The position numbers were made by a program, and so were the translations under genes. Below the pieces are notes generated by a model, which was not told where the DNA came from, did not search any database, and saw only the letters and a list, made by a program, of their open reading frames with translations. Of a DNA stretch of 64,000 bases, positions 34,982 through 43,571 are shown piece after piece. Where the stretch lies: positions 212,238 to 276,237 of the forward strand of contig NZ_FLKH01000009.1 of assembly GCF_900086715.1 (NCBI RefSeq). Direction: 5' to 3'. Position 1 is the first letter of the stretch, and each line of letters opens with the position of its first letter. The DNA comes from Gracilibacillus timonensis. GTDB lineage: Bacteria; Bacillota; Bacilli; Bacillales; Amphibacillaceae.

Positions 34982-36271
34982 ATGAATAAATTCGTGCAAC
35001 GATTTATCGAAGTAGCTGGCAGGATAGGGGCAGCAAGACACTTGGTAGCGATTAGGGATGGTTTTGTAGCGGTTATGCCACTTGTCATCATTGGTTCATT
35101 GGCCATTCTAATCAATAATTTCCCGCCACTGGGAAGCTTTCAATTGGTGTCATGGCTGAATAGTATTTTTGGGAATGGTAATTGGCAGAAGGTGGGAGGC
35201 AGTGTTTGGGAAGGTACCTTTGCTGTGCTCGGTTTGCTTGTTTCCTTTACCATTGCCTATCATTTGGCTAAAAGCTATAATATAGATAGATTACCTGCTG
35301 CCCTTTTGTCTGGTGCCTCTTATATGATACTGGTCCCAGTAACAGAAGATTTTGGTTTAAACATGGAATGGCTCGGGACGCAAGGATTATTTGTAGGAAT
35401 TATTATCGCCTTGTTGACAACGGAATTATTTCGGTTATTGATGACAAAGCCTAAAATGGTGATTAAAATGCCAGCTGGTGTGCCTGCCGGTGTAACAGAT
35501 TCCTTTAGAGCGCTGATTCCAATGATGGTAATTCTATCCTTGGTTGGTCTATGTCAAGCTTTATTAGATATTCTGGCAGATACTAATGTATTTGAAATTA
35601 TATTTTTCGTTATTCAACAACCTATTCAAGGTTTAGGTGACTCTCTGCCGGCGGCCATCATTGTGTCCATGCTTACACATATCCTTTGGTTTTTTGGTTT
35701 ACACGGAACCAATATTATTGGTGCTATTACCGAACCTGTTTATATCTCATTGGTTGAGGAGAATTTGCGGTTATTCCGTATGGGGATGTCGGCTTACGAG
35801 GTACCTAACATTGTCACTAAACCCTTTCTTGATACCTTTGTTTTTATGGGGGGTGCAGGTACTACGATTGCCTTATTGGCTGCGGTTTTCTTGGTAATCC
35901 AATCTCGGAAAAAACATCCGTATCGCGAAGTCGCTAAATTAGCAGCACCAGGAAGTTTGTTTAATATCAATGAACCTGTGATTTTCGGTTTACCAATTGT
36001 ATTAAATCCCATTATGTTAATTCCATTTGTCTTGGTACCTGTTGTGTTGACGATTATTTCTTATACAGCTTTGTATATTGGTCTCGTTCCGCGAACCGTG
36101 GCTTTTTTACCTTGGACAACACCCCCGATTATTAGCGGTTATCTGGTGACTGGTGGCAGTTGGCGAGGTATCGCATTGCAGCTAGTAAATTTACTAGTAG
36201 CCATCATTATTTATATTCCTTTTTTATTGGCAGCATTGTATATACCCAAACAACGAGCGGAGGATGCATGA
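34982..36271 (+). CDS. PTS lactose/cellobiose/chitobiose-family EIIC permease
   Basis: Membrane channel of a phosphotransferase system of the Lac family, 429 aa with about ten helices. Hallmarks are VRDGF-type opening (RHLVAIRDGFVAVMPLVIIGSLAILI), the His-containing HILWFFGLHGTNII, and the substrate loop GSLFNINEPVIFGLPIVLNP with its conserved Asn-Glu. The domain order across the operon is C, A, B as separate proteins. With chbG beside it, N,N'-diacetylchitobiose is the likely sugar. GGGAGGTCG precedes the ATG. Confidence 0.92.
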   Translation: MNKFVQRFIEVAGRIGAARHLVAIRDGFVAVMPLVIIGSLAILINNFPPLGSFQLVSWLNSIFGNGNWQKVGGSVWEGTFAVLGLLVSFTIAYHLAKSYNIDRLPAALLSGASYMILVPVTEDFGLNMEWLGTQGLFVGIIIALLTTELFRLLMTKPKMVIKMPAGVPAGVTDSFRALIPMMVILSLVGLCQALLDILADTNVFEIIFFVIQQPIQGLGDSLPAAIIVSMLTHILWFFGLHGTNIIGAITEPVYISLVEENLRLFRMGMSAYEVPNIVTKPFLDTFVFMGGAGTTIALLAAVFLVIQSRKKHPYREVAKLAAPGSLFNINEPVIFGLPIVLNPIMLIPFVLVPVVLTIISYTALYIGLVPRTVAFLPWTTPPIISGYLVTGGSWRGIALQLVNLLVAIIIYIPFLLAALYIPKQRAEDA

Positions 36272-36615
36272 TGTTAGAAGAACAAGAAGAGTTACAACGT
36301 ATTTCTTTTGCGATTATCCTTCATTCAGGAAATGCACGAACATGTGCTATGGAGGCGATAAAGCTAGCGAAAGTTAATCGCATGGAAGCAGCACAAGGAA
36401 AAATGGAGGAGGCAGATGCAGAGTTTATCAAGGCTCATCACGAACAAACAGGTTTATTACATAAGGAAATAAACAATCCAAATGAGCAGTATATGTCCAT
36501 CATTCTTGCCCATGCCCAAGATCATCTGATGATGGCATTAACGGTTAAGGATTTGGCATTAGAAATGATAGAAGTGTATCAAAGGTTGAATAAGCTGGAG
36601 GGAGCAACAAAATGA
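36268..36615 (+). CDS. PTS lactose/cellobiose-family EIIA
   Basis: Cytoplasmic phosphocarrier of 115 aa forming an all-helical trimer. Phosphorylated His in SIILAHAQDHLMMALTV (about residue 75), and acidic N-terminal helix QRISFAIILHSGNARTCAMEAIKLAK. Its ATG overlaps the EIIC stop (ATGA), indicating translational coupling; the longer frame from 36160 overlaps EIIC too far to be used. Confidence 0.93.
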   Translation: MMLEEQEELQRISFAIILHSGNARTCAMEAIKLAKVNRMEAAQGKMEEADAEFIKAHHEQTGLLHKEINNPNEQYMSIILAHAQDHLMMALTVKDLALEMIEVYQRLNKLEGATK

Positions 36616-36920
36616 AGATTGTATTAGTTTGTTCTGCGGGTATGTCGACTTCTTTGCTAGTGGAACGTATGAAAAAGGCAGCCGAGGAAAAACAGATACA
36701 GGCAGAGATCAAGGCAGTATCTGAAGCAGATCTTCATGATCAGGTCAATGAGTTGGATGTTGTTCTTATTGGTCCTCAAGTGCGTTATTTAGAAAAGAGC
36801 ATCAGGAAGAAGTTGGAACCGGAGGGCGTAAAGTGTGATCTTATTAATCAACAGGCTTTTGGTTTAATGCAAGGAGATCAAGTGCTTCAACAAGCCTTAA
36901 AATTAATGAATAACCAATAA
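36612..36920 (+). CDS. PTS lactose/cellobiose-family EIIB
   Basis: Phosphoryl donor to the sugar, 102 aa, with the active cysteine in VLVCSAGMSTSLLVERM (Cys8). The fold ends DLINQQAFGLMQGDQVLQQALKLM. Start overlaps the EIIA stop by 4 bases. Last gene of the PTS operon before a strong terminator; no 6-phospho-glycosidase is encoded with it. Confidence 0.94.
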   Translation: MKIVLVCSAGMSTSLLVERMKKAAEEKQIQAEIKAVSEADLHDQVNELDVVLIGPQVRYLEKSIRKKLEPEGVKCDLINQQAFGLMQGDQVLQQALKLMNNQ

Positions 36921-36940
36921 AATGGCATTTAAAATCGAAA

Positions 36941-36978
36941 ACTACCACAGGGAATGAATTCCTGTGGTAGTTTATTAT
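36941..36978 (+). terminator. Terminator of the PTS operon
   Basis: ACTACCACAGG / CCTGTGGTAGT with a 9-base loop, then TTTATTATTT. Confidence 0.85.
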
Positions 36979-36999
36979 TTCTATTATTGCATTCACATT

Positions 37000-37136
37000 A
37001 TGTAAGTCTTTGCATGCATTATTTCCTGCTAATATCTAATTTGATCCATTCGTGTGAATTCCCATTAACAAGCCTTTCAGCAGAGCTGAAAGGCACGTAA
37101 ATGGATCAAGAGCACCTATCAGATTTAACTTATATA
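37000..37136. repeat. MITE-like dispersed repeat, copy B
   Basis: In reverse orientation to copy A: ATCTGATA, TGCTCTTGATCCATT, TTCACACGAATGGATCAAA, TAGAT, GAAATAATG and GCAAAGACTTA occur in the same order. Between the two palindrome arms an extra hairpin GCCTTTCAG/CTGAAAGGC is inserted. It lies between the convergent PTS operon and nagR and may act as terminator. Confidence 0.7.
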
Positions 37137-37859
37137 TTAACGTTCTAAGTCAAGCATGAATTGGTATCGATCTGCTCGGTAAGCGGACTTCACTACTTCA
37201 AAAGGAGTACCATCTTCCAACTGGGTGATACGCCTCATCAGCAAGATTGGTGAATGCTCAGGAATGTTTAGATACTCCATTTCTTCATCATTAGCAATCG
37301 TCGCCTCAAACAGCTGACTCGCTTTGCCGATTTTTAGCTGTAAATCATCCTCAATATATTGGTATAAGGAAGATTGCACAATATCGTCGGTCAAGCCTTT
37401 AATCAAGTTGGCAGAAACATAGGTGCGTTCCAAGGCCATTGGAATATCTTCTGCCAACCGAATCCTTTTTATTTCATAGATCGGTGAGTGCTCAGGGATA
37501 TTTAATTGACTAGCAAGGCTTTTTTTGGCAGGAACAATTTCGAAATTAACTAATTTATTACTAGGTTTCATCCCTCGTGCCTTCATATCTTCTGTAAAAC
37601 TGGTAAGACCGCTTAAATTTTGTTCAAATTTCTTTTCGGTGATAAAGGTCCCTTTTCCTTTGATGCGATGAAGGTAACGTTCATTTACTAAATTAGTAAT
37701 GGCTTGACGCACGGTCATACGGCTGATATTCAATTCCTCTGCATACTCCCGTTCAGACGGTAAGGAGTCGCCTGGCATGTATTCGCCTTTCTCGATTTTG
37801 CCTTTGATTTGTTCTTCTAGCTGGTGATAGATAGGGATCGGTGATTGTTTATCGATCAT
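37137..37859 (-). CDS. nagR: N-acetylglucosamine-utilisation repressor NagR (YvoA-type GntR)
   Basis: HutC-subfamily GntR repressor relieved by glucosamine-6-phosphate or GlcNAc-6-phosphate. Winged helix: EEQIKGKIEKGEYMPGDSLPSEREYAEELNISRMTVRQAITNLVNERYLHRIKGKGTFI (residues 15-73). The UTRA domain contains LTSFTEDMKARGMKPSNKL, IYEIKRIRLAEDIPMALERTYV and ILLMRRITQLEDGTPFEVVKSAYRADRYQF, as in YvoA. 240 aa. Third gene of nagA-nagB-nagR, the Bacillus order, so it is autoregulated if it binds the box upstream of nagA. Confidence 0.93.
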   Translation of the reverse strand: MIDKQSPIPIYHQLEEQIKGKIEKGEYMPGDSLPSEREYAEELNISRMTVRQAITNLVNERYLHRIKGKGTFITEKKFEQNLSGLTSFTEDMKARGMKPSNKLVNFEIVPAKKSLASQLNIPEHSPIYEIKRIRLAEDIPMALERTYVSANLIKGLTDDIVQSSLYQYIEDDLQLKIGKASQLFEATIANDEEMEYLNIPEHSPILLMRRITQLEDGTPFEVVKSAYRADRYQFMLDLER

Positions 37860-37888
37860 ATCTAAAACTCCTTCCTAATAGAGGATTT

Positions 37889-38605
37889 TCACAATGCGTC
37901 CTCGGTTGCTATAATGGTAACTTGAGGATGTGTCTTTAATATAGAAGCAGGGAATTCAGTAGAAACCTCTCCAGTAAGTAATTGGGATAAGGCTTCGCGT
38001 TTTTCTTGGCCAGACACAATCAATAAGATTTCTTTACTGTCCATGATCGTGTTAATTCCTGCCGTAATCGCTTGTCTCGGTACCTCGTCTAATGTTTCAA
38101 AGAAACGGGCGTTGGCTTCGATTGTTGATTCTGCTAGATCGACAACATGTGTGCGTTGATCAAATGGTGTTCCAGGCTCGTTAAAACCGATATGACTGTT
38201 TTGTCCTAAACCTAATAATTGCAGGTCAATACCATTGTTGGCGCTGATTAGCTCTTCGTATGCCTGACACTCGGCTGCCAAATCTGTGGCTAAGCCATTT
38301 GGGAGAAATGTCCGATCTGTCGGAATATCAATTTTCTGGAAAAGGTGTTCCTTCATATAGTAATGGTAACTATTGGGATCTTCAATCGGTAACCCCACAT
38401 ATTCATCCAAATTAAACGTCGTCACCTTCTTATAGGATGTCTTGTTTATTTGGTGGTCTTCTACTATATTAGCATAGGTTTGAACCGGTGTTCCACCAGT
38501 AGCCAAGCCAATCGTTGCATTAGGGTTTAATTTCACTCTCTCAATAATAAATTCTGCTGCTTTTTTACTCATATCCTGATAATCTTTTGCTTTAATTAAT
38601 TCCAT
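37889..38605 (-). CDS. nagB: Glucosamine-6-phosphate deaminase NagB
   Basis: Isomerises and deaminates glucosamine-6-phosphate to fructose-6-phosphate and ammonia. Motifs: TIGLATGGTPVQTYANI, TTFNLDEYVGLP, LLGLGQNSHIGFNEPGTPFDQRTHVVDLAEST, with the catalytic Asp and His in DEYVG and NSHIGFNEPG. About 238 aa from the ATG at 38605, preceded by GAAAGGAAGG. Follows nagA with a 1-base gap, so the two are coupled. Confidence 0.95.
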   Translation of the reverse strand: MELIKAKDYQDMSKKAAEFIIERVKLNPNATIGLATGGTPVQTYANIVEDHQINKTSYKKVTTFNLDEYVGLPIEDPNSYHYYMKEHLFQKIDIPTDRTFLPNGLATDLAAECQAYEELISANNGIDLQLLGLGQNSHIGFNEPGTPFDQRTHVVDLAESTIEANARFFETLDEVPRQAITAGINTIMDSKEILLIVSGQEKREALSQLLTGEVSTEFPASILKTHPQVTIIATEDAL

Positions 38606-38606
38606 T

Positions 38607-39791
38607 TCATGCCTTCCTTTCATATGCTACTTCTCCTCGACAAAGGGTGAGGAGTACATTATTCTCTTCATTTAATAACACAATATCTGCGTCTTTTCCT
38701 GCTGCGATCGACCCTTTGCGATCGTCTATTCCTAGCTCGGCAGCGGCATTGGTTGAACCAATCTGAATAACTTCTTCCATCGTACAGCCAGCAAACTCTA
38801 TCATATTTTTCAGACCGTTATGGAGCTGCAGGGTACTGCCAGCAATCGTGCCATCTTCAAGTGTTGCCTTTTGATCCTTTACAGATACCTTTTGCCCGCC
38901 AAGTTCATATTCTCCATCTTGCAAACATTTTGCCCGCATGGCATCTGTGATCAAAAGTAATCGATGCTTTCCTTTTAAATCGAAGGCAATTTTTGCTGCC
39001 TCAGGGGTCGAATGAATGCCATCAGCAATTAGCTCGACCATTAATGAATCTTGAAGCCATGCTGCGCCTACCACACCAGGTTCTCGGTGGTGAAATCCTC
39101 TCATTTGATTGTATAGATGAGTGATATGCGACAAGCCATGCTCGATCGCTTCACTAATCTCAGTTGCTGTAGCATCCGTATGGCCCGCAGAGGCGATGAC
39201 ACCATGTTCGACCAAGTATTTGGTGAAGGCATGATCATCATCTAGTTCGGGTGCTAAGGTCACCAATTTAATCTGATGTTCAGCAAGTTGGTTCCATTTT
39301 TGAAATAATTCTATATTTGGTTTCTGTATATATTTTTCTGGTTGGGCTCCTTTTCTTTTTGGATTGACAAAAGGTCCTTCCAAATGAATGCCTGCTATTT
39401 CAGCTTGACGCTGAGGTTGTGCTTTCATATAGGCTGCCGTTGTTTGTAAAGCTTGTTCAATGCTCTCTTCACTCTGGGTCATAGTAGTAGCAAGAAAGGT
39501 AGTGGTTCCTTCTTGTGGTAAGGCTCGACACATTGTTTCAAGGGCAGCTGCAGTGCCATCCATTACATCTGCTCCGTTTGCCCCATGGATATGCACATCG
39601 ATTAAACCAGGTATCGCTTTTATGTTTTGATTAGGAAAATCGATGAGTTGATATCCTTCTGTTTGCGTTAATGAACCTACAGGCCCAATTTCTTCCACTT
39701 TTCCGTGATTGATTTTAATATAGCCCTGTTTGATAGTTTGACTAGCACTGTATACTTGTATATTTCTGATCAACAGTTTTGATTGATCCAC
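38607..39791 (-). CDS. nagA: N-acetylglucosamine-6-phosphate deacetylase NagA
   Basis: Amidohydrolase-fold enzyme that deacetylates GlcNAc-6-phosphate. Metal and substrate residues in LIDVHIHGANGADVMDG, GIHLEGPFVNPKRKGAQPE, ASAGHTDATATE, ITHLYNQMRGFHHREPGVVGAAW and LITDAMRA. 394 aa, GTG start with AAAGGTG upstream. First gene of the operon, with a NagR box about 55-70 bases upstream. It is divergent from the second sugar ABC operon, which has its own box. Confidence 0.95.
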   Translation of the reverse strand: MDQSKLLIRNIQVYSASQTIKQGYIKINHGKVEEIGPVGSLTQTEGYQLIDFPNQNIKAIPGLIDVHIHGANGADVMDGTAAALETMCRALPQEGTTTFLATTMTQSEESIEQALQTTAAYMKAQPQRQAEIAGIHLEGPFVNPKRKGAQPEKYIQKPNIELFQKWNQLAEHQIKLVTLAPELDDDHAFTKYLVEHGVIASAGHTDATATEISEAIEHGLSHITHLYNQMRGFHHREPGVVGAAWLQDSLMVELIADGIHSTPEAAKIAFDLKGKHRLLLITDAMRAKCLQDGEYELGGQKVSVKDQKATLEDGTIAGSTLQLHNGLKNMIEFAGCTMEEVIQIGSTNAAAELGIDDRKGSIAAGKDADIVLLNEENNVLLTLCRGEVAYERKA

Positions 39792-39844
39792 GTCATTTCA
39801 CACCTTTTTATAGTAGTTATCTATAGAATAACAGTTTAAAGTAT

Positions 39845-39859
39845 GGTTGTCTATACAAT
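39845..39859 (-). promoter_or_regulatory. NagR-type operator upstream of nagA
   Basis: Minus strand ATTGTATAGACAACC, the same TATAGACAAC core as the site at 40111. Confidence 0.6.
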
Positions 39860-39908
39860 ATATAATTTGTTTACTGAATATTCATAAATGACTCGAAAAA
39901 GAGTGTCA

Positions 39909-39922
39909 TTAAAGCGCTATAA
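39909..39922. promoter_or_regulatory. Possible CcpA (cre) site
   Basis: TTAAAGCGCTATAA differs from the cre consensus (TGWAARCGYTWNCW) at few positions and lies between the divergent nagA and ABC operons, where catabolite repression would be expected. Confidence 0.4.
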
Positions 39923-40084
39923 CTGGTATGTACCATTAATGTAGTTACCAATATAAAATATAGTGATTTTTATTCGTTTTAATTAGATTAATTTCGACAA
40001 AACAATAGAGTGGTTAAGTAATATTTCTTTATAACATTGTTTTTGTGGGATTTTATAAATGTAGTAACAAATTAATAAAATGTA

Positions 40085-40113
40085 TTGACAAATAATAAAC
40101 GCCAGATTATATT
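40085..40113 (+). promoter_or_regulatory. Sigma-A promoter of the second sugar ABC operon
   Basis: TTGACA, 17 bases, TATATT, followed directly by a NagR-type box, so a bound repressor would cover the start of transcription. Confidence 0.75.
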
Positions 40114-40128
40114 AGGTATAGACAACTT
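40111..40128 (+). promoter_or_regulatory. NagR-type operator of the second sugar ABC operon
   Basis: ATTAGGTATAGACAACTT immediately overlapping and following the -10 element. Confidence 0.65.
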
Positions 40129-40173
40129 GACAAAGTTGATCGCATTTTTTAAAAAAAGAGAGGGGAATTAGCG

Positions 40174-41466
40174 ATGAAAAAGATGAAGTGGGTAATGATG
40201 TTAACGCTTTTATTATTAGTATTAGGGTTAGCGGCGTGTGGCAGTGGTGATGAAGGTGCATCAGGGAATGCTGATAATGGTAATGACAATTCAGAAAGTG
40301 ATACCCAAGAAGACGTGAATTTGCGGGTAGTAACAACGATGGCAGGGACAGATCCGGCCGGAGAAGTATTCCAAGCGGCCTTAGATGCGTTTGAAGAAGA
40401 ACATCCCCATGTAACCATTGAAAATGATTCACAGTCAGCGGATGCAGGCACGATTCGTACCAAGGTGAACACCGATTTTTCTTCTGATAATGAACCAGAT
40501 TTAATGTTCTACTTTAATACAGTAGATGCAGAAGGAATTATCGAGGAAGGCAAAGTCGTAAACCTGGAAGAGGCAGATGGTATTGATTTGAGTGGATATA
40601 ATTCCATGCTGGAGCAGCAAAGATTTAGCGATGGAAACATATATGCTGCACCGCAATCCGGTTTTTATGAGTCATTGTTTGTCAATGAGAATTTGTTCGA
40701 AGAGTATGGTATAGAATTGCCAACCACTTGGGAACTTTACGAGAAAGCCATTGAAGAATTTGCAAAAACAGATGAAATTGTACCGATCGCAGCGTCAACC
40801 GAGGATTCTTACTATGTAGTGGAACATTATGCATTGGCAGCTGGCGGTATTGAAAATTATAATGCAGAATTAGCTGATCGTAATCCAGCTTGGGCAGAAG
40901 GATTGGATTTAATAAAAAAACATGCCGATATGGGTGCATTCACACCAGATGCTGCCACGATTGATTTGGCATTAGCTCAAGAATTGTTTAAGCAGGAGCA
41001 AGCAGCAATGATATTTGAAGGATCATGGTTGTGGGGGCAATTAGAAGAAGCTGGTATGGGTGAAGACGTAGCGGTACTGCCTATGCCAATCAAGGAAGGT
41101 GGAGAAACAGGAGAACTAGTTGGCGGTGCTTCGCAAGGTTGGTTTATTAGTACGAAGGCTTACGAAGATGACAGCAAAAAAGATGCTGTGGTTGATTTAT
41201 TCAATTATCTAACCTCAGAGGAAACGATTGTAGAAATTGCTGGAGCTACTGGTCAGCCTCCTGCCAAAGGAGAATTAGCGGACTTACCTGACTATTTGAA
41301 AGCAGGTCATGACTTAGTAGCCAATGCTCCAGCAGTAGCTTTACCAATTAATGACCGTATTAATCCAGAGTCGTTCACCCATTTGCGCACTAGTGTGCCA
41401 GCCATTGTAAATGGTGAAAAGACGGGCGAGGAAGTGCTGGAGAAAGCAGCGGAAATGGCAGAATAA
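40174..41466 (+). CDS. Sugar-binding lipoprotein of a CUT1 ABC importer
   Basis: Receptor of an oligosaccharide importer. Signal peptide with lipobox LAAC (Cys22), then a Gly/Asn/Asp-rich spacer and a two-lobe domain of about 390 aa. Features include FQAALDAFEEEHPHVTIENDSQ, NTDFSSDNEPDLMFYFNTVDAEG, QEQAAMIFEGSWLWGQLEEAG and GGASQGWFISTKAYEDDSKKDAV. With a NagR box in the promoter and GH20 downstream, chitooligosaccharides or GlcNAc are the likely ligand. The excess spacing and a weak hairpin (near 41483-41516) before the permease genes would give more receptor than permease. Confidence 0.9.
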   Translation: MKKMKWVMMLTLLLLVLGLAACGSGDEGASGNADNGNDNSESDTQEDVNLRVVTTMAGTDPAGEVFQAALDAFEEEHPHVTIENDSQSADAGTIRTKVNTDFSSDNEPDLMFYFNTVDAEGIIEEGKVVNLEEADGIDLSGYNSMLEQQRFSDGNIYAAPQSGFYESLFVNENLFEEYGIELPTTWELYEKAIEEFAKTDEIVPIAASTEDSYYVVEHYALAAGGIENYNAELADRNPAWAEGLDLIKKHADMGAFTPDAATIDLALAQELFKQEQAAMIFEGSWLWGQLEEAGMGEDVAVLPMPIKEGGETGELVGGASQGWFISTKAYEDDSKKDAVVDLFNYLTSEETIVEIAGATGQPPAKGELADLPDYLKAGHDLVANAPAVALPINDRINPESFTHLRTSVPAIVNGEKTGEEVLEKAAEMAE

Positions 41467-41606
41467 CAGAAGGCCAGATACAGGAGGGGTTGGTCTGCAA
41501 ACAGGTCAACCTTCTTGTTGTCTCAAGACTGTCAGTCTCTTATCAAAGCGTTTGTTTCAAGGGATGAAGAGACAAAATGATGTCACGAAACATAGGAGGG
41601 GATTTC

Positions 41607-42479
41607 ATGAAGGGTATGCAGGGTGACAGAATATATATATTCCTCTTTTTAGCACCAGCAATAGTGGTTACTGGGATTTTTTTGTACTACCCCTTTGTTA
41701 ATAATCTATTACAAAGTTTTTATAAGACAGACGGTTTTTTTAATTCTACTTTCATTGGTTTGGATAATTACATTCGATTATGGAATGATGAGATCGCACG
41801 AACGGCCTTTTTCAATTCGATTGAGTTGATGATATACGTTACCGTTTTTCAAGTTGGGATTGCCCTGGTATTGGCTATCATGGTGAATTCCATTACAAAA
41901 GGGGCGGGGTTTTATCGGACGACTTTTTTCTTTCCGATTGTTATTTCAGGAGCGGCAATTGGTCTATTGTTTACGTTAATTTATAACTATCGCAATGGAT
42001 TGCTAAATGAAATATTGGTTAATTTAGGCTGGGAAAGAGTGTTATGGTTGACCGAACAATCTTCTCTTTATATGGTGGCCATCCCGACCATTTGGAATTA
42101 TGTAGGTTTTTATTTCGTTATATTACTGACGGCTATTCAAAAAATACCTAATGATTTCTATGAAGCGGCAAAACTAGAAGGAATAACCGGTGTGCAAAAA
42201 ATGTTTCGCCTAACGATTCCTTTGATTGTAACCGATTTAAAGACCTGTATTGTTCTCGCCATCACAGGAACACTGAAAATATTTGAACTGGTCTATATTA
42301 TTACACGAGGGGGACCTGGTAATTCGTCTGAAGTGTTAGGGACGTATATGTATCAGAAGGCCTTTGAAGATACAGCAATGGGTTACGGCGCAACAATAGC
42401 TGTCTTAATCGTTGCTTTAGGTTTAACGCTTGCTTTTATCACCAATAAATTATTAAAAAATGATGAGGTAACTTACTAG
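41607..42479 (+). CDS. Sugar ABC transporter permease (MsmF/MalF-like)
   Basis: First membrane subunit, 290 aa with six helices. EAA loop YEAAKLEGITGVQKMFRLTIPLIV (residues about 185-208). The N-terminus GDRIYIFLFLAPAIVVTGIFLYYPFVNNLLQSFYKTDG is typical. AGGAGGGG precedes the ATG at 41607; ten upstream codons (from 41577) are unsupported. No ATPase gene is present, so a shared MsmX-like ATPase must be encoded elsewhere. Confidence 0.92.
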   Translation: MKGMQGDRIYIFLFLAPAIVVTGIFLYYPFVNNLLQSFYKTDGFFNSTFIGLDNYIRLWNDEIARTAFFNSIELMIYVTVFQVGIALVLAIMVNSITKGAGFYRTTFFFPIVISGAAIGLLFTLIYNYRNGLLNEILVNLGWERVLWLTEQSSLYMVAIPTIWNYVGFYFVILLTAIQKIPNDFYEAAKLEGITGVQKMFRLTIPLIVTDLKTCIVLAITGTLKIFELVYIITRGGPGNSSEVLGTYMYQKAFEDTAMGYGATIAVLIVALGLTLAFITNKLLKNDEVTY

Positions 42480-42506
42480 AGATTTAGAAAAGAGGTGTTT
42501 ACCATT

Positions 42507-43391
42507 ATGGCACATGCTGTAGAAAAGAAAATGACATTTTGGGAGAGGTTTCAAGAGCGGTATTTTGCCGAATCAAAAGCTGGAAAAATATTTATTTACG
42601 TGGTGCTGACATTATGGTCGATGACGACTATTTTTCCATTGGCCTGGGTATTTTTAAATTCTTTCAAAGAGTCTCGCGAAATTATTACGGATACCTTTGC
42701 CTTGCCTGCTGATCCAACGATGCAAAACTATGTCAATGCGTTTGAAACAGTGAATATTGGAAAAAGTTATCTCAATAGTTTTATCATCTCAGGTTCCGTT
42801 GTGTTACTCGTTTTATTTATCGGCGGACTAGCCGCATTTGCGATGGCACGGATGCAGTTCAAGTTACGAGGACTATTACAAGCTTTATTGGTTGCCAGTT
42901 TATTAATACCGGCTTTTGCCACGATTGTACCAGTATATAGAATGATGATTAGTATGGATCTGGTTAATACCTACCGGGCGTTGATTATTCCGCAGACTGC
43001 CGGGAATCTGCCCTTTGCGATACTAGTGATTAGCGGATATATGGCGACTATACCTAAAGAATTGGAAGAGGCATCTGTAATGGATGGATGCGGCCGTTTT
43101 AAAATGTTCACCAAGGTATTCCTGCCGATTTCCTTGCCAGCCTTTTCGACCGTAGGTATTTTTGTGTTTTTATGGTCTTACAACGATCTCTTCTCGTCCT
43201 TGGTACTTGTTTCTCATGAGAGGGTCGCGCCTATTGTCGTATTATTATCTAATGTAAGTTCACAATATGGTACGGATTATGGCTTAATGACGGCGGCAAT
43301 CGCCATGACGGTTATTCCCGTGTTAATATTCTACCTTTTGGCGCAAAAAACCTTCGAAAAAGGTGCTACCTCGGGAGCAGTAAAAGGCTAG
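42507..43391 (+). CDS. Sugar ABC transporter permease (MsmG/MalG-like)
   Basis: Second membrane subunit, about 294 aa, six helices. EAA loop EEASVMDGCGRFKMFTKVFLPISLPAF (residues about 184-210). The C-terminus ends LAQKTFEKGATSGAVKG. I choose the ATG at 42507, which follows AAGAGGTG at normal spacing, over the GTG at 42495. The GH20 gene begins 180 bases downstream on the same strand and may share the transcript. Confidence 0.92.
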   Translation: MAHAVEKKMTFWERFQERYFAESKAGKIFIYVVLTLWSMTTIFPLAWVFLNSFKESREIITDTFALPADPTMQNYVNAFETVNIGKSYLNSFIISGSVVLLVLFIGGLAAFAMARMQFKLRGLLQALLVASLLIPAFATIVPVYRMMISMDLVNTYRALIIPQTAGNLPFAILVISGYMATIPKELEEASVMDGCGRFKMFTKVFLPISLPAFSTVGIFVFLWSYNDLFSSLVLVSHERVAPIVVLLSNVSSQYGTDYGLMTAAIAMTVIPVLIFYLLAQKTFEKGATSGAVKG

Positions 43392-43571
43392 GCAACACTT
43401 TCAACAGACTATCATTCGTGCAGGTTGAATACTCGAATCGTTTATCAAGGTCCACGGTGGACGATGGTTATGATTACGTATAAGATATCATAAGGGGAAT
43501 AATAACATAAAAGTAAGTATAAATAGAGAGAGCATGGGTGAAAGACAACTTAATGAAGGAGGAGGGGTAGC

